Below the pieces are notes generated by a model that worked only from the letters and a program-made list of their open reading frames with translations, had not been told where the DNA came from and ran no database searches. 10,378 bases of DNA from an uncultured Lachnospiraceae bacterium (GTDB lineage: Bacteria > Bacillota_A > Clostridia > Lachnospirales > Lachnospiraceae), in NCBI GenBank assembly GCA_949957035.1, contig CATLIP010000074.1:1-10378 (forward strand), written 5' to 3'. Both the position numbers and the translations under genes were made by a program. This document shows, piece after piece, positions 1 to 6,482 of the stretch; positions within the stretch are counted from its first letter, which is position 1; the number at the start of each line of letters is the position of its first letter.

Positions 1-1
1 C

Positions 2-613
2 TATTCAAAAATAGAGACATTCTACGACGGCATGCTCATTCGCAACTGGGAGAGTTACCAATGGCTTAGGCGCCATGGCTACGAGAAGGAGATCTGTCCG
101 GATTCGAATCTGTATGTATTTAACAGATATGGTAAGGAATTTATGAAAAGGCAGGGGTTTCATCAATATACCGCTCCAATGGAGCAGAATGCCAGAGAGC
201 TTAAGGAGCTGGGAATCCGGGGCGCTGTGCTTCCGGTCTATGGGTACCAGCCGGTTATGGTGACGGCCAACTGTATAAAGAAGACGGTGGATAAGTGCCG
301 GAAGGAGGAGCCGGGAGTCAGCCCAGGATATCTCTGTCTGCGCGACCGTTTTCAGAAGCAATTTGCAGTGCGGCGCTTATGCCGCTACTGCTATAATATA
401 ATTTATAACAGCGCCCCTCTGTTTCTTGCAGATAAGGCAGCGGAGATAAAGGAACTTATGCCGGGAGAGCTGCGCCTTGATTTTACTGTAGAGACAGGGG
501 AGCAGGTGCAAAGATTTGCGAAGATCTGTGAAGATGCGTTCATTCGCGGAAAGAAGGCGGCGCTGCCCCGGACAGAGTATACAAGAGGGCATTTTAAACG
601 GGGAGTAAAGTAG
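2..613 (+). CDS. U32 family peptidase-like protein, C-terminal part (5' end outside window)
   Basis: The reading frame is open from the first bases to a TAG at 611-613, so only about 203 C-terminal residues are seen and the start lies upstream. The fragment ends with a YTRGHFKRGV-like tail and contains a Cys-rich stretch with Cys codons at 272, 296, 335, 380 and 389, the last two inside a CRYCYN motif. This is typical of the U32 'collagenase-like' family. Characterised U32 members such as UbiU/UbiV, RlhA and TrhP bind a 4Fe-4S cluster through conserved cysteines and act in hydroxylation of ubiquinone precursors or RNA, so 'peptidase' is a historical name and proteolysis should not be assumed. 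A role in RNA hydroxylation is inference. The SEDS gene starts 8 nt after the stop, suggesting co-transcription. Confidence 0.88.
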   Translation, partial: YSKIETFYDGMLIRNWESYQWLRRHGYEKEICPDSNLYVFNRYGKEFMKRQGFHQYTAPMEQNARELKELGIRGAVLPVYGYQPVMVTANCIKKTVDKCRKEEPGVSPGYLCLRDRFQKQFAVRRLCRYCYNIIYNSAPLFLADKAAEIKELMPGELRLDFTVETGEQVQRFAKICEDAFIRGKKAALPRTEYTRGHFKRGVK

Positions 614-621
614 GTGAAGAT

Positions 622-2094
622 TTGGTAAATATTATAGTTGAATTATCAAAATATCTAATGATTGTGCTGATTACAATGTATACATATTTATGCTTCAGCA
701 TATTCGGGTACAGCGATCCGGACAGGCAGAAGAGTATGCTAAGGCGGCAGAATGTGCTGATGTTCATGATACATATCATAGCGTTTATGGTGATGTATTT
801 GGAGAAGGAGGACATTAAAATTCTTGCCTTTTATGTGATACAGGTGATATTATTTATCACAACCATAACCTTATATACGAATATCTATCCCAAGTCCTCC
901 AGACTGGTGGTCAATAATATGTGTATGCTGCTATGTATCGGTATGATTATACTGGCCAGACTGAATTACGAGAAGGCTGTGAAACAGTATATCATCGCAG
1001 CCGGGGCAATCGCAGTCAGTCTGGCGGTTCCGGTCATTATTCGGAAGTTTAAGAAGCTGTCGGAGTGGAGGAACCTCTATGCCATTGCAGGAATTGCGTC
1101 TCTTGCGGTCGTTGTGGTAGTAGGAAGGGTGTCTTACGGGGCGAAGCTTGGATTCACCATTGCCGGGATTAGCATCCAGCCGTCGGAGCTGGTGAAGATT
1201 ATTTTCGTATTTTTCGTGGCGTCCAGCTTTAAGATGTCGTTAGAATTTAAGGATATCGTGATTACTACGGCGCTTGCCGCTTTCCATGTTTTGATTCTTG
1301 TAGCGTCTAAGGATTTAGGGGCGGCGTTGATTATTTTTGTGGTGTATCTTGCGATGCTCTATGTGGCGACCCACAAATTTCTCTATGTGGCCGCCGGACT
1401 TTCAGCCGGAAGTGTGGCGTCTGTGGGAGCCTATTATCTGTTTAGCCATGTGCGGACCAGAGTAGAGGCGTGGAGAGATCCCTTCGCGGTCTATGACAAC
1501 GGGGGATATCAGGTTGCCCAGTCCCTCTTTGCCATTGGCACAGGGGGATGGTTCGGTATGGGGCTGTTTCAGGGGATGCCGGAGAAGATACCGGTTGCGG
1601 ATGAGGACTTTATCTTTTCGGCTGTCTCAGAAGAGATGGGGCTTATATTCGCCTTGTGTATCATCCTGATTTGTGTCAGTTGTTATGTGATGTTTTTAAA
1701 TATTGCCATGCAGCTTCACAATATGTTCTATAAGATGGTAGCCCTTGGACTTGGGACCTGTTACATTTTTCAGGCGTTCTTGAATATCGGGGGTGTGACC
1801 AAGTTCATACCCTCCACAGGTGTGACGCTGCCGCTGGTGAGCTACGGCGGAAGTTCGCTGCTTAGTACGCTGATTATGTTTGCAATTATCCAGGGATTGT
1901 ATATAGTAAGGGAAGACGAGGAAGACGATATTGAGAGAAGAAAAAAGGAAAGGTTACGAGCAAAGAGAAGCCGAGAAGAGGAGGAGGGCAGACCTAGAAA
2001 GAAGAGAGATGTCCAGGAGAGAGCGCAAAGAAGCCGACCGCCAAGACCGCCAAAAGACCAGGGCAAAGCGCGCAAGGAACAAAGAATTCGCTAG
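622..2094 (+). CDS. SEDS peptidoglycan glycosyltransferase (FtsW/RodA/SpoVE family)
   Basis: This is a polytopic membrane protein of 490 aa that should polymerise lipid II into glycan strands together with a class B PBP, here encoded by the next gene. Family motifs are present in order: PSEL (187-190), SKDLGAAL (229-236), WRDPF (284-288), GYQVAQSL (295-302), EDFIF with the family's conserved acidic residue at D329, EE (337-338), and the STGVTLPLVSYGGSS block (398-412). The body ends near residue 430. A 60-residue charged cytoplasmic tail rich in K, R and E follows, and much of it is also read in another frame by the PBP gene. The start is a TTG at 622 behind AGGTGA (612-617). The GTG at 614 meets a stop after four codons, and the ATG at 658 has no ribosome binding site. 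Whether it serves elongation, division or sporulation cannot be decided from the sequence. Confidence 0.92.
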   Translation: MVNIIVELSKYLMIVLITMYTYLCFSIFGYSDPDRQKSMLRRQNVLMFMIHIIAFMVMYLEKEDIKILAFYVIQVILFITTITLYTNIYPKSSRLVVNNMCMLLCIGMIILARLNYEKAVKQYIIAAGAIAVSLAVPVIIRKFKKLSEWRNLYAIAGIASLAVVVVVGRVSYGAKLGFTIAGISIQPSELVKIIFVFFVASSFKMSLEFKDIVITTALAAFHVLILVASKDLGAALIIFVVYLAMLYVATHKFLYVAAGLSAGSVASVGAYYLFSHVRTRVEAWRDPFAVYDNGGYQVAQSLFAIGTGGWFGMGLFQGMPEKIPVADEDFIFSAVSEEMGLIFALCIILICVSCYVMFLNIAMQLHNMFYKMVALGLGTCYIFQAFLNIGGVTKFIPSTGVTLPLVSYGGSSLLSTLIMFAIIQGLYIVREDEEDDIERRKKERLRAKRSREEEEGRPRKKRDVQERAQRSRPPRPPKDQGKARKEQRIR

Positions 2095-3460
2095 AGTCAC
2101 CTATATTTTTGTCGCCCTGTTTCTGGCTATGATGGGTTATATCAGCTATTTTCAGGTAACGAGGAGCAAAGAGTACATCCAGAGCCCATACAATGCAAGG
2201 AAGGATTCCTTAGCGGAGCGGGTGGTCCGGGGGGATATTTTAGACCGGAATGGAAAGACGCTGGCAAGGACTATTGTGTCTGAGGATGGGACAGAGACCC
2301 GGGAGTACCCTTACGGCAATATGTTTGCACATACGGTAGGTTACAGCGTCCACGGCAAATCAGGGCTTGAATCGGTGGAGAATTTTGAGCTTTTGACCTC
2401 CAATGCATTTTTCTTAGAGAAATTAAAGAACGAGTTTCAGGATAAGAAGAATCGGGGAGACAGTGTGGTTACTACCTTGGACGCCGAGCTTCAGCAGGCG
2501 GCTTATCAGGCCATGGGAGACGCGAAGGGCGCGGTTGTGGCCATGGAGCCCAGTACCGGAAAGATTCTTGTGATGCTGTCGAAACCGGATTTTGACCCGA
2601 ATAGGGTGGAGGAAGACTGGGAATACTTGAATACAGACGTCAACAGCGCCCTTCTGAACAGGGCTACCCAAGGACAGTATGCGCCCGGTTCTACATTCAA
2701 GGTGATTACGGCGCTTGAGTATCTGCGGGAGAATCTGGGGGCAGAGGAATACAGCTATGACTGCGCCGGCGCCATTGAGAAGGACGGAACGACCATCCAC
2801 TGTTTTGGAGGGCACGTTCACGGGCAGGTATCCTTTGCGGACAGTATCGCCTATTCCTGTAATACTTCTTTCTGTAATATTGGACTTATGCTGGATGTGG
2901 GAAAGTTTAAGAAGACGTCTAAGGATTTGCTGTTCGACTCAAAATTACCCTCTGTTCTGCCTTACAGTAAGAGCAAATTTATGCTGGATACAGGGGACAG
3001 CAGCGCGGATAAGATGATGACGGCCATGGGGCAGGGCAAGACTCAGGTGAGTCCTTACCATCTTGCATTGGTCACTTGCGCCATTGCTAACGGCGGGATT
3101 CTGATGGAGCCTTATCTGGTGGATTCGGTTACGAACTATACAGGGCAGGAAGTGGATAAGAATCTGCCCTCAGAGTATAAGACGCTGATGACGGCTGATG
3201 AAGCTGCTAAACTTAAGCAGTATATGACAGGCGTGGTGGAATATGGGACGGCTACGGTCTTAAGCGGGCAAAGTTATACGGCGGCAGGAAAGACCGGAAC
3301 GGCGGAGTACAGTTCAGATAAGGAGAAGGACCATTCCTGGTATATCGGGCTGACCAATGTAGATAACCCGGAGCTGGTAATTAGTGTGATTATCGAGTCT
3401 TCGGACGGAGAAGGGAAAGCAGTCAATGTGGCAAAGCAGGTGTTTGATGCTTATTATTAA
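2009..3460 (+). CDS. Class B penicillin-binding protein (D,D-transpeptidase), PbpA-like
   Basis: This is a monofunctional transpeptidase that crosslinks peptidoglycan, presumably partnered with the SEDS protein encoded just upstream. Numbered from the ATG at 2009 (483 aa), it has a basic cytoplasmic tail, one membrane anchor (about 27-50), a short pedestal with PYNAR and RGDILDRNGKTLA motifs, and a full transpeptidase domain. The active-site motifs are intact: STFK (catalytic S228), SCN (283-285) and KTGT (428-431). The small pedestal and absence of PASTA domains resemble actinobacterial PbpA, which also sits beside a rodA gene. The start is uncertain. ATG 2009 gives a tail of about 26 residues before the anchor. 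A TTG at 1931 in the same frame, behind GAGG (1918-1921), adds 26 residues. ATG 2129 would cut the anchor in half. Either of the first two starts overlaps the SEDS gene out of frame. Confidence 0.91.
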   Translation: MSRRERKEADRQDRQKTRAKRARNKEFARVTYIFVALFLAMMGYISYFQVTRSKEYIQSPYNARKDSLAERVVRGDILDRNGKTLARTIVSEDGTETREYPYGNMFAHTVGYSVHGKSGLESVENFELLTSNAFFLEKLKNEFQDKKNRGDSVVTTLDAELQQAAYQAMGDAKGAVVAMEPSTGKILVMLSKPDFDPNRVEEDWEYLNTDVNSALLNRATQGQYAPGSTFKVITALEYLRENLGAEEYSYDCAGAIEKDGTTIHCFGGHVHGQVSFADSIAYSCNTSFCNIGLMLDVGKFKKTSKDLLFDSKLPSVLPYSKSKFMLDTGDSSADKMMTAMGQGKTQVSPYHLALVTCAIANGGILMEPYLVDSVTNYTGQEVDKNLPSEYKTLMTADEAAKLKQYMTGVVEYGTATVLSGQSYTAAGKTGTAEYSSDKEKDHSWYIGLTNVDNPELVISVIIESSDGEGKAVNVAKQVFDAYY

Positions 3461-3497
3461 GTTTTTATGATATTTTTATGTACAAGAGGGGCGGAAT

Positions 3498-3818
3498 ATG
3501 AGATACTATAAACATCTATATCTGGCTGAGGGAATCAAAAAGAAAGAGAAGATTATCCGAAAGCTGGAGGAAAAGAAGCTGCAGATGAATATCCATGTCA
3601 TAACGTTGGCTCGTAATGAGAAGAATCAGTTGGAGATTTATAACTCCATGGTCTTTTTACAGCCGGATTTTCCCTATGACGATTTTTTTGTGGTGGGACT
3701 TTCGAAAGGTTATGAAGATGCGGTAGAAATGGTGGAAGAAATCGCTCAGGAAGTGTATAATAAGACAAAAGGAGCAGACATTCGTTCCTATATATTAGAG
3801 AGAGAACAGGAAGAGTAA
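3498..3818 (+). CDS. Conserved-looking hypothetical protein, 106 aa
   Basis: I do not recognise a named family. The protein is soluble-looking, with no signal peptide or membrane segment. A Lys/Glu-rich helix near residues 14-28 (KKKEKIIRKLEEKK) is followed by an alternating hydrophobic stretch (NIHVITLARNEKNQLEIY), a MVFLQPDFPYDDFFVVGLS segment and a helical, acidic C-terminus. The alternating strands and helix suggest a small alpha/beta fold. The ATG at 3498 is preceded by GAGGGG (3486-3491). The gene lies 37 nt after the PBP stop with no hairpin between, and its stop is 1 nt before the DUF2953 start, so it is probably co-transcribed with both. Its position between a cell-wall pair and a spore-related pair hints at an envelope or sporulation role, which is inference only. 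Confidence 0.75.
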   Translation: MRYYKHLYLAEGIKKKEKIIRKLEEKKLQMNIHVITLARNEKNQLEIYNSMVFLQPDFPYDDFFVVGLSKGYEDAVEMVEEIAQEVYNKTKGADIRSYILEREQEE

Positions 3819-3819
3819 G

Positions 3820-5013
3820 ATGCTACATATTCTATTGCTTATCTTGAAAATCATAGGGATTATAATTGCAGTGATACTGGGGATATTTGTATTACTGGTT
3901 TGTGTCGTTCTTTTTGTACCGGTCAGATATGACCTCAGGGCTGCCTCAGACGGCACATTTGCCAAGACGCGCATGGAGGCGAAGGCGACGTGGCTTTTGC
4001 ATCTGGTCAGGTTTAGGCTGTGCTGCGAGGACAAGAAGTTATCCTGGCAGGTTCGTGTTGCCTGGAAGAAGATACAAAGCGGCCAGGAAGGAAAAAAGAC
4101 TATAGAAGCAGAGGTGGAGACACATGATGAAGAGTTGGAAGACGATTGGGAAGGTATTGAAGAAGAAGCCGGCAAAGAAGAGCTTGGGACTGTTTCAGAA
4201 GAAGCCGGCGAGGGGCATCGGAAAGCTTTGGAAGAAAAGCGGGAAACTGCTGAAGAGAGGCGGGAATGTGCTGCAGAAGGGCTTAAAGAAGAGAAGAAAG
4301 TCCGGGAAGAAGCTGACGGGAATTTTGAACATGCGTCCAAAGAACCGGAAAGGCTGGTTGATGAGCTCCAGCGTGAGATGGAGAAAATTCTGGAAACCGA
4401 AAAGAAGCAGATGGATGTCAAAGACCACAGGGAAGAATGTAAGATGGATTGTGAAGAATGTGGGGAAGAACGGGAAGAGGATTGTGAGGGCGGTGAAGAA
4501 GAACGGTCCGGAATATGGCAGAAGATTACAGGCGTCTGCCAGGGCATTTTCCAAAAGATAGCCGGTCTGTATCATAAGATTACGGCAATTCCCGGAAAGG
4601 TCAGCGGTACCCTTCATGGAATCGGAGATAAGGTTCAAGGATTGCTTGAGAAGAAGGATAAGATTCTGGGATTTCTCTCAGATGAGATTCATCAGACTGC
4701 ATTTATGAAGGCAAGAGATGAAATATTCTTCCTTCTTCGCAGGCTTAAGCCTAAGACCATTGAGGCGGATATCCATTTTGGATTTGAGGATCCGTCCCTG
4801 ACAGGAAAGGTCCTGGCGGGAGTCAGTATGTGCTATCCGTTTCTGGGTGACGGGGTGAATATCTGCCCGGATTTTGAGAAGAGAATCTTTGACGGCAATT
4901 TGAGAATTGCAGGAAGGATTCGGGCAAGTTATTTTCTGAAGTTATTGTGGAAGCTGTTGTGGAGCAGGGAAGTGCGCATGACGTACCGTCATGTGAGAAG
5001 TTTTGAATTATAA
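3820..5013 (+). CDS. DUF2953 domain membrane protein with long acidic insert (YtfI-like)
   Basis: The protein has 397 aa. Residues 1-34 form a strong N-terminal membrane anchor. Next comes a PVRYDL segment and a region with KATWLLHLVRFRL (55-67), typical of the start of DUF2953 proteins. The conserved C-terminal part spans about 295-397 and includes a short FGFEDPSLTGKVLAG motif and a closing FLKLLWKLL amphipathic stretch. Between them, residues about 90-231 are very rich in Glu and Lys, probably a helical or disordered linker, with a C-x3-C-x2-C-x7-C cluster at 207-222. Residues 233-290 look like an amphipathic helical section (IWQKITG, IFQKIAG, YHKITA repeats). Bacillus YtfI is shorter and lacks such a linker, as far as I recall. 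The start ATG lies 1 nt after the upstream stop, behind AGGAAGAG. The next gene is the GerW/YtfJ homologue, 20 nt away, as in Bacillus. The biochemical function of the family is unknown. Confidence 0.82.
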   Translation: MLHILLLILKIIGIIIAVILGIFVLLVCVVLFVPVRYDLRAASDGTFAKTRMEAKATWLLHLVRFRLCCEDKKLSWQVRVAWKKIQSGQEGKKTIEAEVETHDEELEDDWEGIEEEAGKEELGTVSEEAGEGHRKALEEKRETAEERRECAAEGLKEEKKVREEADGNFEHASKEPERLVDELQREMEKILETEKKQMDVKDHREECKMDCEECGEEREEDCEGGEEERSGIWQKITGVCQGIFQKIAGLYHKITAIPGKVSGTLHGIGDKVQGLLEKKDKILGFLSDEIHQTAFMKARDEIFFLLRRLKPKTIEADIHFGFEDPSLTGKVLAGVSMCYPFLGDGVNICPDFEKRIFDGNLRIAGRIRASYFLKLLWKLLWSREVRMTYRHVRSFEL

Positions 5014-5033
5014 GCAGTAGGAGGAGTCAGATT

Positions 5034-5426
5034 ATGACAGATAATCAATTTAAGGGAACAGTGGAGGCTTTGTTTAACGGAATGGATGGGGTAATCTCAT
5101 CGAAGACGGTGGTAGGGGAAGCAATCCATATTGGGGATACGATTATCCTTCCTCTGGTGGATGTGTCTTTTGCAGTGGGCGCAGGCGCATTCAACGGGGA
5201 CAAGAAGGAGAAGGGCGCAGGCGGACTTGGCGGTAAGATTACTCCCAGCGCTGTGCTTGTAATTCAGAATGGACATACCAAGCTTGTGAATGTCAAGAAT
5301 CAGGATACTATGACGAAGATTCTTGATATGGTGCCGGATATGATTGACCGTTTCGGCTCTAAGAAAGAAGAGAAGATGACAGAAAAGGATGTAATGGATA
5401 TTCTGGACTCGGCAGAAGACGAGTAG
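5034..5426 (+). CDS. ytfJ: GerW/YtfJ family sporulation protein
   Basis: The protein has 130 aa, the usual size of the family. The hallmark regions are visible: an N-terminal helix (VEALFNGMDGVISSKTVVGE), the IHIGDTIILPLVDVSFAVGAG segment with a conserved Pro, then a Gly-rich stretch GAGGLGGKITPSAVLVI followed by NGHTKLVNVK. Residues beyond about 100 are acidic and variable. In Bacillus subtilis YtfJ is made in the forespore and has been connected to spore germination, hence the name GerW. Its molecular activity is not established. The start ATG is preceded by AGGAGG 7 or so bases upstream, within the 20-nt gap after the DUF2953 gene. This gene is the best indicator that the host is a spore former. 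A weak hairpin with a T-run follows the stop. Confidence 0.9.
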   Translation: MTDNQFKGTVEALFNGMDGVISSKTVVGEAIHIGDTIILPLVDVSFAVGAGAFNGDKKEKGAGGLGGKITPSAVLVIQNGHTKLVNVKNQDTMTKILDMVPDMIDRFGSKKEEKMTEKDVMDILDSAEDE

Positions 5427-5449
5427 ATTCTGCGGTCTGGTTTTCGTAC

Positions 5450-5470
5450 GCCTAATCAGGAGGCATTTTT
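5450..5470 (+). terminator. Possible short terminator after the GerW gene
   Basis: GCCT (5450-5453) can pair with AGGC (5461-5464) around a 7-nt loop, followed directly by a run of six T after an A (5466-5471). The stem is only 4 bp, so this may be a weak or partial terminator, or chance. It lies 24 nt after the GerW stop, the expected place for the operon end. Confidence 0.28.
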
Positions 5471-5519
5471 TAGAATAAATACACATATGATATAAAAAAT
5501 GCGGGCAAAGGTGACGGTA

Positions 5520-5657
5520 ATGAAGCGGGTAATAGGATTTGCCCTGTTCTGTGTGGCGCTTGGAATGATTCTGGCACTGATTCTGCCGAATCTGTTTGTG
5601 GCGGTGTTGTGTATCATATTGTGTATTTTAGCGGGGTATAATTTATTTTGCTGTTAG
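5520..5657 (+). CDS. Small hydrophobic membrane protein, 45 aa
   Basis: This short gene encodes 45 residues: a basic start MKRVIGF, two closely spaced hydrophobic segments (about 4-22 and 25-40) broken by a Pro-Asn (LILPNLF), and an ending AGYNLFCC with a terminal Cys pair. An ATG at 5520 sits 6 nt behind AAAGGTGA (5506-5513), which favours it over the in-frame ATG at 5499 that would lack a Shine-Dalgarno. From memory, small proteins with the same layout, including the PN turn and a GYNLFCC-type end, recur in Lachnospiraceae as unnamed hypotheticals. That resemblance was not searched here. A TATGAT hexamer at 5486-5491 could be a -10 box, but no good -35 is visible. The gene is followed by a terminator at 5695-5732, which would make it a separate unit or the end of the preceding one. 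Function is unknown. Confidence 0.7.
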   Translation: MKRVIGFALFCVALGMILALILPNLFVAVLCIILCILAGYNLFCC

Positions 5658-5694
5658 TTTTTTAACTTGTAGATTATGAATAAGGTTATGAATC

Positions 5695-5732
5695 AAAAGG
5701 AATCTTAAGGCTGGCTTAAGGTTCTTTTTATT
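5695..5732 (+). terminator. Intrinsic terminator before the ABC/two-component operon
   Basis: A 15-bp stem, with two G-U pairs, forms between 5695-5709 and 5715-5729 around the 5-nt loop GCTGG. Its core is the self-complementary CTTAAG on both sides, and the 3' arm runs into TTTTTATT. It closes the transcription unit of the small membrane protein and separates it from the operon starting at 5808. The stem is AT-rich at its base, so strength is uncertain. Confidence 0.62.
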
Positions 5733-5765
5733 ATGCCTTAAACATGGCCAGGTACACTTGAGTTA

Positions 5766-5788
5766 ACAGGAAATGAAGAATTTCCGGT
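5766..5788 (+). promoter_or_regulatory. Inverted repeat in the leader of the ABC operon
   Basis: GGAAAT (5769-5774) and ATTTCC (5780-5785) form a perfect 6-bp dyad around the 5-nt centre GAAGA. After one mismatch it extends by AC (5766-5767) pairing with GT (5787-5788). It ends 6 nt before the strong Shine-Dalgarno AAGGAGG (5794-5800). It could be an operator for the operon's own response regulator or a leader hairpin affecting translation. No convincing -35/-10 pair was found to position it, so the role is a guess. A 6-bp dyad can also occur by chance. Confidence 0.3.
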
Positions 5789-5807
5789 GAGACAAGGAGG
5801 GAAGGAC

Positions 5808-6482
5808 ATGTTAAAATGTGAACATTTGAGAAAAGTATACCGGAAGAAAAATGTGGTAGACGATTTAAGCTTCTCGGTAAGAGAGGGAGAAGTATTCGCC
5901 TTGCTTGGAAGTAACGGAGCAGGGAAGACCACCACTATCAAGATGCTTTTAAATCTAATCCCAAAGGATGGAGGAAGTATCAGGAGGAATGAAGGAGTTC
6001 GAATCGGGTATTCGCCTGAGACGCCCTATTTTCATCCATTCCTTACAGGGCGGGAGGTATTGGAATTTTATGGAGGTCTGCAGGGAATCGGGAAGGAAGA
6101 ACTGAAAAGGGAGATTTTGGAGCTTTTACAGAGAGCGGGACTTGAAGACAGCGGTACAAAAGTGAAACACTATTCGAAAGGAATGCTGCAGAGACTGGCC
6201 ATGTCACAGGCGCTTTTAGGGGACCCGAAGCTTTTGATTCTGGATGAGCCTACGGCAGGGCTTGATGCAATGGGGCGGTTGGAAATGATGCATACGATTC
6301 AGGAATTAAAAAAACAGGGGAAGACGATTCTCATAAATTCCCACATTTTAAATGATATTGAGAGAGTCTGTGACAGGGGAATTATTATGAAGAATGGACA
6401 TATGGTCTATGAGTGGGAGAAGGACGTTAGTAAAAGGAGTCTGGAAGAGATTTTTGTGGAGCAGATTGGAGGCATGGAGTGA
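5808..6482 (+). CDS. ABC transporter ATP-binding protein
   Basis: This is a 224-aa cytoplasmic ATPase that should power the permease encoded next. It shows Walker A GSNGAGKTT (34-42), the sequence GYSPETP (67-73) in the Q-loop position, a signature YSKGMLQR (122-129), Walker B LLILDE (142-147), the D-loop region AGLDA and the switch His in NSHIL (H179). The overall pattern belongs to the CcmA/BcrA-like group used by ABC-2 exporters, in which the Q-loop often reads PE. The substrate cannot be inferred. ATG 5808 is chosen because AAGGAGG (5794-5800) sits 7 nt upstream. An in-frame GTG at 5787 would place this site inside the coding region. The stop overlaps the start of the permease gene by one base (TGATG). 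It is the first gene of a five-gene operon downstream of a terminator. Confidence 0.94.
   Translation: MLKCEHLRKVYRKKNVVDDLSFSVREGEVFALLGSNGAGKTTTIKMLLNLIPKDGGSIRRNEGVRIGYSPETPYFHPFLTGREVLEFYGGLQGIGKEELKREILELLQRAGLEDSGTKVKHYSKGMLQRLAMSQALLGDPKLLILDEPTAGLDAMGRLEMMHTIQELKKQGKTILINSHILNDIERVCDRGIIMKNGHMVYEWEKDVSKRSLEEIFVEQIGGME

Noticed and set aside
5..361. Minus-strand open frame of 118 codons at the window start
   Set aside because: It is antisense to the U32 coding frame, which carries recognisable conserved motifs.
1931..2094. Programmed frameshift giving a SEDS-PBP fusion
   Set aside because: The A-rich AGAAAAAAG run suits -1 slippage, but the PBP frame is +1 relative to the SEDS frame, so a -1 shift would not enter it. 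The PBP also has its own anchor and basic N-terminus.
3795..4547. Minus-strand open frame of 250 codons rich in Ser opposite the DUF2953 gene
   Set aside because: It arises because the sense strand is GA-rich, so the complement has few stops. The product is a Ser/Phe-rich low-complexity sequence with no domain, and no ribosome binding site was seen.
4124..4561. Plus-strand open frame of 145 codons with a Lys-rich product in another frame of DUF2953
   Set aside because: It is a shifted reading of the same acidic GA-rich insert (Glu codons become Lys/Arg). It lies entirely within a well-supported gene.
5731..5763. Promoter for the ABC operon (TACACT at 5753-5758 as -10)
   Set aside because: The -10 match is partial and no convincing -35 lies 16-18 nt upstream. 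A promoter must exist here or nearby, but I cannot place it.
5787..5807. GTG start at 5787 for the ABC ATPase
   Set aside because: It would put the strong AAGGAGG site inside the coding region. The ATG at 5808 is ideally spaced from it.
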